DNA of 64,000 nucleotides, taken from NCBI RefSeq assembly GCF_003129565.1, contig NZ_QETF01000001.1, positions 62,001 through 126,000 of the forward strand, given 5' to 3'. The stretch is from Salibaculum griseiflavum. GTDB lineage: Bacteria; Pseudomonadota; Alphaproteobacteria; Rhodobacterales; Rhodobacteraceae. Positions 33,925-42,367 of this stretch are shown here, piece by piece. The position numbers and the translations under genes were made by a program. The number at the start of each line of letters is the position of its first letter. The stretch's first letter is position 1. The notes under the pieces were generated by a model that saw only the letters and a program-made list of their open reading frames with translations, was not told the DNA's origin and did not search any database.

Positions 33925-34751
33925 TGGAGACACTTTCCGAGAACCGCTGTTTCGGGGGCGTTCAGGGCGTCCATCGTCACCGTTCGGACTCCTGTGGCTG
34001 TGACATGACATTCGGCCTGTTTCTGCCGCCAGAGGCCGAGGAAGGTCCGGTGCCGATTCTATGGTATCTGTCCGGCCTGACCTGCACGCATGAGAACGCC
34101 ATGACAAAGGCCGGGGCGCAGGCATGGGCCGCGGAGCATGGCATCGCCATCTGTTTCCCCGATACGTCGCCCCGGGGCGAGGACGTCGCAGACGACCCGG
34201 AATACGATCTCGGACAAGGTGCGGGGTTCTACGTGAACGCTACCGAAAAGCCCTGGGCGCCGCATTTCCGGATGTGGGACTACCTGTCCGAGGAACTCCC
34301 GCGCATCCTCGACAACGGCTTTGCCATCGACCCCGACCGGCAGGCAATCACCGGTCATTCCATGGGCGGTCATGGGGCGCTGACCCTTGCCATGTCCCTG
34401 CCGGGCCGATTCCGGTCGGTGTCGGCTTTTTCGCCGATCTGTCACCCGACCCAAAGCGATTGGGGCCGCAAGCAATTCGAGGCCTATCTTGGCGGGGTTG
34501 AGGCAGGGCGGGCCCATGATGCCAGCCTGTTGATGCGCGACACCGGCTTCGATGGACCGCTGCTGGTCGATGTGGGCACCAAGGACAATTTCTGGGACTT
34601 GCTACGCATCGACGCCCTGGCCGATGCCATGGCGGCGCGGCGGCAGCCCGGACAACTGCGCCTGCAAGAGGGCTATGACCACAGCTATTTCTTCGTCTCC
34701 AGCTTCATGGAAGACCACATCGCCTTCCATGCCGAGGCGCTCTGGGCGTGA
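33924..34751 (+). CDS. fghA: S-formylglutathione hydrolase
   Basis: Esterase D-type serine hydrolase of 275 residues that releases formate and glutathione, completing the pathway begun by AdhC. The catalytic serine is S146 in GHSMGGHGA; the Asp is in VGTKDNFWD and the His in GYDHSYFF. The conserved LTCTHENAM segment (52-60) is present. It is coupled to the nitroreductase gene upstream and overlaps the DUF188 gene by GTGA downstream. Confidence 0.96.
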   Translation: METLSENRCFGGVQGVHRHRSDSCGCDMTFGLFLPPEAEEGPVPILWYLSGLTCTHENAMTKAGAQAWAAEHGIAICFPDTSPRGEDVADDPEYDLGQGAGFYVNATEKPWAPHFRMWDYLSEELPRILDNGFAIDPDRQAITGHSMGGHGALTLAMSLPGRFRSVSAFSPICHPTQSDWGRKQFEAYLGGVEAGRAHDASLLMRDTGFDGPLLVDVGTKDNFWDLLRIDALADAMAARRQPGQLRLQEGYDHSYFFVSSFMEDHIAFHAEALWA

Positions 34752-35194
34752 TCTACGTCGACGGTGATGCCTGCCCGGTGAAGGCCGAGGTCGAGCGAGT
34801 CGCCACGCGGCACCGTCATCCTGTCACCATCGTCGCCAATGGCGGGTTGCGGCCTTCGGCCAATCCATTGGTTGAAACGGTCTTTGTGCCCGACGGGCCA
34901 GACGAGGCCGACAAGTGGATCGCGGACCGCTGCGGACCGGGCGATGTGGTGGTGACCGGGGACATCCCGCTGGCAGCGCGTTGCGTCGAGGCGGGCGCGC
35001 TGGTGCTCAAACCCAATGGCGAGGCCTTGACGGCGCGCAATGTCGGGCAGGCACTGGCCACGCGTGACCTGATGACCGATTTGCGGGCGGCGGACCCGTT
35101 CCGGCAGGGGGGCGGAAAAGGATTCACCAAGGCGGACCGATCGCGTTTTCTGGACGCATTGGAACGGCAGTTGCGAATGTCGCAAATTCGCTAG
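34748..35194 (+). CDS. YaiI/UPF0178 (DUF188) family protein
   Basis: A 148-residue cytoplasmic protein with a PIN-like fold pattern: [10 protein letters not shown] at the N-terminus, [25 protein letters not shown], and [21 protein letters not shown] near the end. Function is unknown; conserved Asp residues suggest a nuclease-like site. It begins with GTG overlapping the fghA stop. Confidence 0.9.
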   Translation: MIYVDGDACPVKAEVERVATRHRHPVTIVANGGLRPSANPLVETVFVPDGPDEADKWIADRCGPGDVVVTGDIPLAARCVEAGALVLKPNGEALTARNVGQALATRDLMTDLRAADPFRQGGGKGFTKADRSRFLDALERQLRMSQIR

Positions 35195-35226
35195 CAGTTC
35201 TCGGCGCAACCTGTCAGCAACGGGGC

Positions 35227-36189
35227 ATGCTTACCGATATGTCCCCAGCGCTGCGTGGGGCGCTCAGCGCCTTGATCGCCGTTTTCTGCTTTTCGGTCAA
35301 CGATATGGCGATCAAGTTCCTGTCGGATGGCTATGCGCTGCACCAGATCGTCCTGATCCGATCCATGATCGGCATCGTGTTCCTGCTATGCGTCGTGGTG
35401 CCGTTGACCGGCGGCCTTGGCGCATTGCGCACCCGGCGGCTGGGGATGCATTTCCTGCGCGGGGGCTGCGTCGTCTTCGCCAATCTGACCTTCTTCCTGG
35501 GGCTGGCGTCGCTGCCCCTGGCCGAGGGCGTTGCGATTTTCTTCGTCAGCCCCCTGATCATCACCGTCTTCTCCGTGATCTTCCTGCGAGAAACGGTAGG
35601 GCCTTGGCGCTGGGCTGCGATTGCTGTCGGGCTGGTGGGTGTCGTGGTTGTGCTTCGCCCCGGGACCGATGCGTTCCGGTTGGCCGCGTTGCTGCCGATG
35701 GTCGCGGCCGTGGGATATGCCGCGCTGCACATGCTGACACGCTATATCGGACGAACCGAAAGCGCGGCGGCGATGTCTTTCTACATTCAGTTGACCTTCA
35801 TCATGGTTTCGGCCGGATTCGGGCTTGCCTTCGGTGATGGCAAATTCGCGGGCAGTTCCGACCCCTCGATCGCGTTCATGTTCCGCGCCTGGTCCTGGCC
35901 GCCCGTCTCGGACCTGCCGATCCTGATCACGGTCGGTGTAACCAGTGCGCTTGGAGGCTTTTTCATTTCCTACGCCTATCGGAATTCCGAGGCCGCCATC
36001 GTCGCGCCCTTCGAATACATCGCGCTGCCGCTTTCGATTCTTTGGGGTGTTCTGGTCTTTTCCGACTGGCCCGATGGCGTGGCCCTTGCGGGGATCATCC
36101 TGATCCTTGCCGCCGGGTTGTTCATCATCTGGCGCGAGAACCGCTCGCCCGCGACCGAGGTCCAGCCCACACCGCGTTATCGCCGTTAG
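35227..36189 (+). CDS. DMT-superfamily transporter (EamA domains)
   Basis: Inner-membrane protein of 320 residues with about ten hydrophobic helices in two EamA repeats. Repeat features include AIKFLSDGYALHQIVLIRSMIG and PLAEGVAIFFVSPLIITVFSVIFLRETVG in the first, and EAAIVAPFEYIALPLSILWGVLVF in the second. Such proteins mostly export amino acids or other metabolites; the substrate is not deducible. No clear ribosome site precedes ATG 35227; ATG 35239 is an alternative. Confidence 0.88.
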   Translation: MLTDMSPALRGALSALIAVFCFSVNDMAIKFLSDGYALHQIVLIRSMIGIVFLLCVVVPLTGGLGALRTRRLGMHFLRGGCVVFANLTFFLGLASLPLAEGVAIFFVSPLIITVFSVIFLRETVGPWRWAAIAVGLVGVVVVLRPGTDAFRLAALLPMVAAVGYAALHMLTRYIGRTESAAAMSFYIQLTFIMVSAGFGLAFGDGKFAGSSDPSIAFMFRAWSWPPVSDLPILITVGVTSALGGFFISYAYRNSEAAIVAPFEYIALPLSILWGVLVFSDWPDGVALAGIILILAAGLFIIWRENRSPATEVQPTPRYRR

Positions 36190-36246
36190 GGCTTTCGGAG
36201 GCGCGGTCGCGGCTCTAGGGTGCGAACAAGCCAAACAGGAGCCCCC

Positions 36247-36867
36247 ATGAAGATCGAAGCTGTGATTTTCGACATCGGCAACGTGCTGATCGAGTGGCAG
36301 CCGGAACGGTTCTATGATCGCGTGATCGGCCCCGAGCGGCGCACGGCCTTTTTCGACGCGATTGACCTGCACGGGATGAATGATCGGGTGGACCGGGGGG
36401 AGAACTTCCCCGCCGTCGTCGCCGAGGTGGCGGCGGCCAACCCTGACTGGTCCGAGGAAGTGCAAATGTGGCATGACCGTTGGATCGACATGGCGGCACC
36501 TGCCATAGACGCTTCGGTCAATACCCTGCGGGCGTTGCGCCGCGCCGGTGTGCCGGTCTTCGCCCTGTCCAATTTCGGTATCGAGACCTTCGAGATCGGC
36601 CGCGACAATTACCCGTTCCTCGAAGAATTCGACCGACGCTACATCAGCGGCCACATGGGTGTGATCAAGCCGGACCCGCAAATCTACCGGATGGTGGAAG
36701 AGGATTGTGGCCTGTCGCCGGAAAACCTTTTGTTCACCGATGACCGGGCCGACAATATCGAGGCGGCCCGCGCGCGGGGCTGGAAGGTACACTTGTTCGA
36801 AGGGTCCGATGGCTGGGCGGACAGGCTGATGTCCGAAGGACTGATCGCACGGGAGGCCCTGGTATGA
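36247..36867 (+). CDS. HAD-superfamily hydrolase (YihX-like)
   Basis: A 206-residue phosphatase-type protein. HAD motif I is FDIGNVL with Asp9, motif II ALSNF, motif III KPDPQIY and motif IV FTDDRADNIEAA. The DIGN form and cap helices resemble the alpha-D-glucose-1-phosphate phosphatase YihX. AGGAG precedes the ATG. It overlaps the next gene by 4 bp (ATGA). The natural substrate is unknown. Confidence 0.9.
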   Translation: MKIEAVIFDIGNVLIEWQPERFYDRVIGPERRTAFFDAIDLHGMNDRVDRGENFPAVVAEVAAANPDWSEEVQMWHDRWIDMAAPAIDASVNTLRALRRAGVPVFALSNFGIETFEIGRDNYPFLEEFDRRYISGHMGVIKPDPQIYRMVEEDCGLSPENLLFTDDRADNIEAARARGWKVHLFEGSDGWADRLMSEGLIAREALV

Positions 36868-37772
36868 CAACGATGATACCTTTCGAGGACGGAGAGGCCG
36901 GGTTGGACTGGCTTGGCCTGACGGACGCGCTCGCGGCGGGACACGAGCGCCCGAAAGGTTCGGTCGATGACGTGTTCCTTTATCGCGATCCGGACACGCT
37001 GCTGAACCGGTCGGCCTGGATCGACGGGATGGGGATCGCGGTGAAATGCGCCACGGTCTTTCCCGGCAATCCGGCGGCCGGGCGTCCGATGATCAACGGT
37101 GCGGTCATGCTCTTTGCCGATGCGGGCGGAGAGCTGGAGGCGATCCTTGATTTCCACCTCGTCACCAAGTGGAAGACCGCCGGTGACAGTCTGCTGGCCG
37201 CCCGTCGCCTGGCCCGCCCCGACAGCCGCAAGATCCTGATCGTGGGGGCCGGCACCGTTGGCCGGTCGCTTTGGCAGGCTTACGGCGCGGCCTTTCCGGG
37301 GGCCGAGTTCACCGTCTGGAACCGGTCGCCCGAGGGCGCGGCGCGTTTCGCGCAGGACTGCCCCGGCGTTCAGCTGGCCGACGATCTGCAAGAGGCCGTG
37401 TCGCAGGCCGATATCATCACCTCGGCCACGATGAGCACAGAACCGCTATTGCAGGGCGATTGGCTCAAGCCCGGTCAACACGTAGACCTTATCGGCGCCT
37501 ATCGTCCCGATATGCGTGAGGCAGACGATACCGCCCTGCAGCGCGCGCGTATCTTCGTGGACAGCTATGACACTACGCTGGGTCACATCGGGGAATTGCG
37601 CATACCGTTGGAAACCGGTGCGATCACCCGCGATCACGTGGTGGCTGACTACTATGACCTGCCTGCCTTCACCCGGCACAGCCCGGACGAGATCACCCTG
37701 TTCAAGAATGGCGGCGGGGCGCATCTGGACCTGATGACAAGCCGCTACATCCTGGAGAAGTGGCAAGGCTGA
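36864..37772 (+). CDS. Ornithine cyclodeaminase / mu-crystallin family protein
   Basis: A 302-residue NAD(P)-dependent enzyme family member. The Rossmann motif is ILIVGAGTVGRSLWQAY, with KCATVFPGNPAAGRP and HLVTKWKTAGDSLLAARRL before it and DLIGAYRPDMREAD after. Members act as ornithine cyclodeaminases, alanine dehydrogenases or ketimine reductases; the residues visible do not decide between these. It is translationally coupled to the HAD gene and lies 1 bp before the alpha/beta hydrolase gene. Confidence 0.88.
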   Translation: MTTMIPFEDGEAGLDWLGLTDALAAGHERPKGSVDDVFLYRDPDTLLNRSAWIDGMGIAVKCATVFPGNPAAGRPMINGAVMLFADAGGELEAILDFHLVTKWKTAGDSLLAARRLARPDSRKILIVGAGTVGRSLWQAYGAAFPGAEFTVWNRSPEGAARFAQDCPGVQLADDLQEAVSQADIITSATMSTEPLLQGDWLKPGQHVDLIGAYRPDMREADDTALQRARIFVDSYDTTLGHIGELRIPLETGAITRDHVVADYYDLPAFTRHSPDEITLFKNGGGAHLDLMTSRYILEKWQG

Positions 37773-37773
37773 A

Positions 37774-38700
37774 ATGGGTTGGGTCATTTTGACGGTTCTT
37801 GTCGCGGTGATCGCGACGCTGCCCCAACAGGCCGAGGCGCGCAGGGTTCCTGCCGAACAGATGCGCGATGCCGCGCCGGGGCGTTTCGCAAAGCTGTCCC
37901 AAGGGGTGACCCACTACCAATGGCTCGGTCCCGTGCGCGGGCCGGTTCTGGTGGCGGTGCACGGGCTGACGACGCCCAGCCCTGTCTTTTACGCCATCGC
38001 GCGCGGCTTGGCGCGCCTGGGATACAGGGTTCTGGTCTATGACCTGTATGGCCGAGGCTATTCGGACGCGCCAGAAGGGCCTCAGGATCGAGAATTCTTT
38101 ATGCGCCAGCTGCGGGACCTTTTGGCCCACCAGGAGCTGGAAGATGATCTGACGCTTCTGGGCTATTCCATGGGTGGGGCCATCGCGACGGCCTTTGCCG
38201 CTGCCCACCCGGGCCGGATGAAGCGGCTGATCCTGCTGGCGCCCGCTGGCATGCGGCTGCGCGAGGATCGTCTGACCGAATTCTGCCGCGTGACCCCTTT
38301 CATCGGGGATTGGGTCCATGCGGTGATCGCCCAGCGACGCGAAAGGCGCATGCTACACCGTCAGCTCGGACAGAACTTCGACGTTAAGGGCATCATCGAG
38401 CTGCAACTATCGGAGTATTCCGGCCGGGGATTCCTGCGCTCGGTCCTGTCCAGCCGTCGTCACATGCTGGACGAGGTGCAGGAGGACGAACACCGCCTGC
38501 TGGGCCGAGAGGGTGTGCCCGTTGTCGGGATCTGGGGCGAGAAGGACCAGGTCATTCCGCTGTCGTCGCTCGGCATGCTGACCCAATGGAACCGCTCGGT
38601 GCGGCAGGAGGTCGTCCAAGGGGCCGGCCATCAAATGCCCTATACCCATTCCGACGAGGTCGTGGGTGTGCTCGCGGATATCCTGCGCGAAGTGTCCTGA
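37774..38700 (+). CDS. Alpha/beta hydrolase with N-terminal membrane/signal segment
   Basis: A 308-residue hydrolase. Residues 1-22 (MGWVILTVLVAVIATLPQQAEA) look like a signal peptide or anchor, so the enzyme is probably periplasmic or membrane-attached. The nucleophile elbow is GYSMGG, preceded by VAVHGLTTPS and YDLYGRGYSD; the acid lies near WGEKDQVIP and the histidine in GAGHQMPY. Substrate unknown. It follows the ornithine cyclodeaminase-like gene by 1 bp. Confidence 0.9.
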   Translation: MGWVILTVLVAVIATLPQQAEARRVPAEQMRDAAPGRFAKLSQGVTHYQWLGPVRGPVLVAVHGLTTPSPVFYAIARGLARLGYRVLVYDLYGRGYSDAPEGPQDREFFMRQLRDLLAHQELEDDLTLLGYSMGGAIATAFAAAHPGRMKRLILLAPAGMRLREDRLTEFCRVTPFIGDWVHAVIAQRRERRMLHRQLGQNFDVKGIIELQLSEYSGRGFLRSVLSSRRHMLDEVQEDEHRLLGREGVPVVGIWGEKDQVIPLSSLGMLTQWNRSVRQEVVQGAGHQMPYTHSDEVVGVLADILREVS

Positions 38701-38762
38701 GCCCGGTCGAGCGGGTCCAAGCCGGCGCTTTTCAACTGCCAGATGCCGGGGTATCAGGCGGT

Positions 38763-39851
38763 ATGGGACGGGTTCAGGACGCATATTTCGCCCGCGTAGA
38801 GGCTGGAGAGCTGCACCACGATGCAGCGCAAGAGGCCGTTCTGGACGAGCTGGAACGCGTGCGCCTTGCGCTTGAGAACCCGCCCGATCCACCCAAAAAG
38901 AGCCTGTTCCGCAAGCCACAGCCGGTCGAGCCGCCAAAGGGCCTTTACATGTGGGGCGGGGTCGGGCGCGGAAAGTCCATGTTGATGGACTTGCTGGTCG
39001 AGTTGGTCGAGGCACCCAAGCGACGGGCCCATTTCCACGCTTTCATGCAATGGGTCCATGAAGAGATCGCCAAGGCCCGCGCGAAGGGCGTCGATGACGC
39101 GATCAAGCCCGTGGCCGATGCGCTGGCGGCCGAGGTCCGTTTCCTCGCCTTCGACGAGATGCAAATCACCGACATCACCGATGCGATGATCGTGGGCCGG
39201 CTGTTCGAAGCGCTTTTCGCCGCTGGCGTCACGGTCGTGACCACGTCGAACCGGCCGCCTGATGACTTGTACCGCGATGGCCTGAACCGCCAGCTTTTCC
39301 TGCCCTTCATCGACCTGATGAAGGACAAGCTAAAGGTCTGGGAGCTGGTCAGCGACACGGATTACCGTCAGACGGTGCTGGCTGGATCGCCGTCCTATTT
39401 CACGCCGGCCGATGCGACCGCGCGGGCGCGGATCAAGGCGATCTGGGAGGAGTTCACCGGCGGCAATGCCGAGCCCATGCTGCTGCGCGTCAAGGGGCAT
39501 GACCTGCACATCCCGGGCTTTTACAACGGCGTGGCCCGGGCGAAGTTCCACGATCTCTGTGGCCGGGCGCTGGGCGCGGCGGACTACCTGGCCCTGGCCG
39601 AGGTCGCACGGGTCCTGATCCTGGAGGATATCCCGCGCTTGAGCCGGTCGAATTTCAACGAGGCCAAGCGGTTCGTGACCCTCGTGGATGCGCTCTACGA
39701 AGCGAAGGTCCACCTGATATGTTCCGCCGCCGCCCAGCCCGAAATGCTGTATGTCGAAGGCGAAGGGGTGTTCGAATTCGAGCGCACGGCCAGCCGTTTG
39801 CGGGAAATGCAGGGCGCGGGATGGGGAGACGGGACGCCGGTCTCGGAATGA
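38763..39851 (+). CDS. zapE: AFG1-family ATPase ZapE
   Basis: A 362-residue AAA-like ATPase. Walker A is GGVGRGKSMLMD, and FLAFDEMQITDITDAMI holds the Walker B segment; VTVVTTSNRPPDDLYRDGLNR and RQLFLPFIDLM are typical of ZapE/AFG1. ZapE modulates Z-ring dynamics in E. coli; mitochondrial AFG1 handles misfolded membrane proteins. The ATG at 38763 is used because the preceding frame overlaps the hydrolase gene. Confidence 0.94.
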   Translation: MGRVQDAYFARVEAGELHHDAAQEAVLDELERVRLALENPPDPPKKSLFRKPQPVEPPKGLYMWGGVGRGKSMLMDLLVELVEAPKRRAHFHAFMQWVHEEIAKARAKGVDDAIKPVADALAAEVRFLAFDEMQITDITDAMIVGRLFEALFAAGVTVVTTSNRPPDDLYRDGLNRQLFLPFIDLMKDKLKVWELVSDTDYRQTVLAGSPSYFTPADATARARIKAIWEEFTGGNAEPMLLRVKGHDLHIPGFYNGVARAKFHDLCGRALGAADYLALAEVARVLILEDIPRLSRSNFNEAKRFVTLVDALYEAKVHLICSAAAQPEMLYVEGEGVFEFERTASRLREMQGAGWGDGTPVSE

Positions 39852-39917
39852 GCGTTGCGCCGCGACGTGGCCTCGGCCTAAGGTGCGCCGAAAGCGTTCT
39901 TGATAAAGGTGATCCCC

Positions 39918-40706
39918 GTGTCTGATACTCCCGATTTCGCACCCCCCCAGAAGCTCGGCGCCGGGCGCCTCGTGGGGGCCACGTTCCGGACCTATTTCCA
40001 GAACTTCGGCCGTCTTTTCCTGATCGCGATCATCCCGGCATTGTTCGTGAACATACTCGCGTCCTGGTTCTCGACGCGCTATTTCGCGTCGTTCATGGCC
40101 AATCCGAACGATCCCATGGCGATCTTCAGCCTCGACTATTTCATGATGATCTTCGTGCCGACGATCCTGGGTATCCTGGTGCAGGCCTTCATCCTGCTTG
40201 CGGCGGCGGACGTGCTGCAGGGCCGGGCCATGCAGGTGGGCAACTATGTCAGCCGCACCCTGACCATGATCGTGCCGCTCCTGGTGGTGTCCATTCTGGT
40301 CTACCTGGGTGTCATGGTCGGGTTCGTGCTGTTGATCGTGCCGGGCTTGTGGTTGGCGGCCTACTGGTCGGTCTACCTGCCCGCACTCCTGGTCGAGGGC
40401 CGCGGCTTCGGCGCCATGGGCCGGTCCGCCCAACTGACCCAGGGGTATCGCTGGCCCATCATCGGGGCGGGAATCCTGGTCCTTCTGGTGGTCTATGTCC
40501 TGTCCGTCATCAGCGGCCTTGTCGCGGGCTATGGCCTGATGGCCCACCCATCGACTCTGGCACAGTTCAGCCTGGTCGGCACGCTGCTGACAGCGATCGT
40601 CGCCGCGGTGTCCTACGGCCTGATGGCGCTGTTCCAGCTTTTGTTGTTCACGCGGCTGATCGACATCAAGGAAGGCGGGTCCGACCTGGCCGGAGTCTTC
40701 GAATAG
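39918..40706 (+). CDS. Multi-pass membrane protein of unknown function
   Basis: A 262-residue integral membrane protein with about five or six hydrophobic segments, including LLVVSILVYLGVMVGFVLLIVPGLWLAAYW and a C-terminal FQLLLFTRLIDIKEGG. The GLWLAAYWSVYLPALLVEGRGFGAMGRSAQLTQG stretch resembles glycerophosphoryl diester phosphodiesterase-type membrane domains (DUF975/UPF0259-like). The GTG at 39918 follows AAAGGTG by 7 nt and is preferred to the TTG at 39900. Confidence 0.8.
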   Translation: MSDTPDFAPPQKLGAGRLVGATFRTYFQNFGRLFLIAIIPALFVNILASWFSTRYFASFMANPNDPMAIFSLDYFMMIFVPTILGILVQAFILLAAADVLQGRAMQVGNYVSRTLTMIVPLLVVSILVYLGVMVGFVLLIVPGLWLAAYWSVYLPALLVEGRGFGAMGRSAQLTQGYRWPIIGAGILVLLVVYVLSVISGLVAGYGLMAHPSTLAQFSLVGTLLTAIVAAVSYGLMALFQLLLFTRLIDIKEGGSDLAGVFE

Positions 40707-40709
40707 GGC

Positions 40710-41546
40710 TCAGGCGTCCAGCGCCGGAATGACAAGTCTTTGCCCCGTCCGGATCAGGTCGGGGCTCGACAAGGTCTGGCGGTTCGCTTCGAAGATGCGG
40801 TCGAACAGGTCTACACGGCCGTAGAACTTGACCGCGATCGCGCCGAGGCTGTCGCCGGTCTGCACCGTGTAGAAACGGGCTTGAACGGCATCCTGCGCAC
40901 GCTGAACCACCCTGACCTCGACGCCGGGATTGGTCGTCGGATCGACATCGGGAACGGGCACGTTGCCACCGCTGGCAATGATCGCATGGGTCACCAGGTT
41001 TTCGAGAAGAACTGCCGTATCCACACGTCCATCTGAGGTCACCATGACTTCTGGCACTGTGACGCGACCGGTGGCCGCGGCTTCGTTCACCAGCGCGTCG
41101 ATGTAGTCGTCGCTCTGGCCTTCGCGCAAGGCGGTCACGACAAGCGTTCGAAGTGTCTGGCGCGGGGCAAGTTCGACCTGCTGGCCTGTGACGCTCTCGA
41201 TCGAGGCCAATATGCCGGCAGTCGTCTCGATCTGTTGCTCTTCGACGTTGGGGGCTTCGGGTGTTTCCGTCTCGAAACCCAAATCGGCCAGAACGGAGGC
41301 GGTCATGTCATCCATCGAGACATCGCTGGTCTCGGGCCGGCGCGGTCGAGGCGCTTGCGGTTGTGGCTGTATGGCTTGTGCGGCCGGGGCGACCACCGGT
41401 TCAGCCGGGGTGATTGCACGCGTGACCTCGACATCGGACGCCGAGCCCGTGGCGGCCATGTCCTGACTTTCGGAAAAGGGCCGGAAGACGATCAGGGCGC
41501 ATACGACCAGGGCGAAGGCGAAAAAGGCAAGAACGGTACGGATCAT
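40710..41546 (-). CDS. LysM-domain envelope protein (paralogue A)
   Basis: A 278-residue protein: an N-terminal membrane anchor (about 4-21), a Pro/Gln/Ala-rich linker (45-72), an uncharacterised middle region (about 95-190) with VTVPEVMVTSDGRVDTAVLLENLV, and a C-terminal LysM domain (YTVQTGDSLGAIAVKFYGRVD...GQRLVIP) that binds peptidoglycan. The middle region resembles that of the LysM protein at 42368-43324, so the two look like paralogues. It is last of three minus-strand genes with the rhodanese between. Confidence 0.85.
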   Translation of the reverse strand: MIRTVLAFFAFALVVCALIVFRPFSESQDMAATGSASDVEVTRAITPAEPVVAPAAQAIQPQPQAPRPRRPETSDVSMDDMTASVLADLGFETETPEAPNVEEQQIETTAGILASIESVTGQQVELAPRQTLRTLVVTALREGQSDDYIDALVNEAAATGRVTVPEVMVTSDGRVDTAVLLENLVTHAIIASGGNVPVPDVDPTTNPGVEVRVVQRAQDAVQARFYTVQTGDSLGAIAVKFYGRVDLFDRIFEANRQTLSSPDLIRTGQRLVIPALDA

Positions 41547-41567
41547 CTTGGAAACCTCGAAATGGGC

Positions 41568-42203
41568 CTAGCCTTCGGTGCTGGGTATCATGACGCTCAG
41601 GCCGAGTTGGCTCCAGGCCTGCATTCCGCCCCGGTAGTAGGACAATTTGCCTGCCGGGTATCCGGCCTCGACCAGCGCTTCGATTGCGCGTGGGGACTGC
41701 CCGCACCAGGGCCCATTGCAGAACAGCATCAAGTCCATGGCCTCGGCAAAGTCGAGGCTGCCATCCTCTTGTGGTTGAGCGCCAAGGGCCACGAGGATGT
41801 CGTCGCGAAACCGGTTTTCGGCCTCCAATGTCATGAAGGGCACGTTGACCGCGCCGGGAATCGTGCCCGAGGCGAACCATTCCGGAAGGCGGCTGTCGAT
41901 CAGCAGGCCGCGTCCGCCCGAGGCAGTCGTTTCAAGGAAGTCCATGACCTCAAGCTCGCCTACGGTTGCGACACCTTCGGCCACGATCATGGGCTGGATG
42001 CAGAACGGCGGGCATTGCCGTGATGTTCGTGCGAATTCTCCGGTCAGGACGTTGTCCCTGTCCTGGATGCGGTCGATGGTAAAGCTTTTGCCGTTCAGCA
42101 CGAACGTGCTGCTGTCCCTGAACGTTGTGATGCGGACATCCTGAGCCACGGCCATCCCCGCAATCGCGGTTGTCAGCACCATCGCGAGTCCCAAAGCTTT
42201 CAT
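41568..42203 (-). CDS. Periplasmic rhodanese-like protein
   Basis: A 211-residue secreted protein: signal peptide MKALGLAMVLTTAIAGMAVA, then a rhodanese-like domain with LIDSRLPEWFASGTIPGAVNVPF. The active-site loop reads FCNGPWCGQSPRA, with two cysteines, the first at the catalytic position; another pair occurs in RQCPPFCIQP. The ATG at 42203 has GGAG 6 nt upstream and is preferred to that at 42215. A redox or sulfur-transfer role in the periplasm is inferred. Confidence 0.85.
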   Translation of the reverse strand: MKALGLAMVLTTAIAGMAVAQDVRITTFRDSSTFVLNGKSFTIDRIQDRDNVLTGEFARTSRQCPPFCIQPMIVAEGVATVGELEVMDFLETTASGGRGLLIDSRLPEWFASGTIPGAVNVPFMTLEAENRFRDDILVALGAQPQEDGSLDFAEAMDLMLFCNGPWCGQSPRAIEALVEAGYPAGKLSYYRGGMQAWSQLGLSVMIPSTEG

Positions 42204-42301
42204 CGCCAACTCCATTTCTCGGGCGCCTGCTCTGACTGGTTCATGTCCGCCCCGATGCGCCGGTCGGTGCGGCGGATTGCGAATGGCGGGGCCGGATACA
42301 A

Positions 42302-42327
42302 GAGGACGAGCCCGTGGGCCCGTCCTC
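42302..42327 (-). terminator. Stem-loop between LysM gene B and the rhodanese gene
   Basis: GAGGACG (42302-42308) pairs with CGTCCTC (42321-42327), and the inner GCCC/GGGC extends the stem across one A-C mismatch. Only a short T-containing tail (TTGTAT) follows on the minus strand. It probably attenuates or terminates transcription after the LysM gene. Confidence 0.55.
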
Positions 42328-42367
42328 CCGCCCTGCCAAACGATGTCCCGGATCGCGCTCCTCCGCG

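Noticed and set aside
35386-36870. 494-codon minus-strand frame opposite the DMT transporter and HAD hydrolase genes
   Set aside because: Both plus-strand genes have family motifs and ribosome sites; the antisense frame is an artefact of GC-rich codon bias.
39330-40547. 405-codon minus-strand frame opposite zapE and the membrane protein gene
   Set aside because: The product is almost entirely Asp, Arg, His and Gln, with no domain, and runs against two plus-strand genes.
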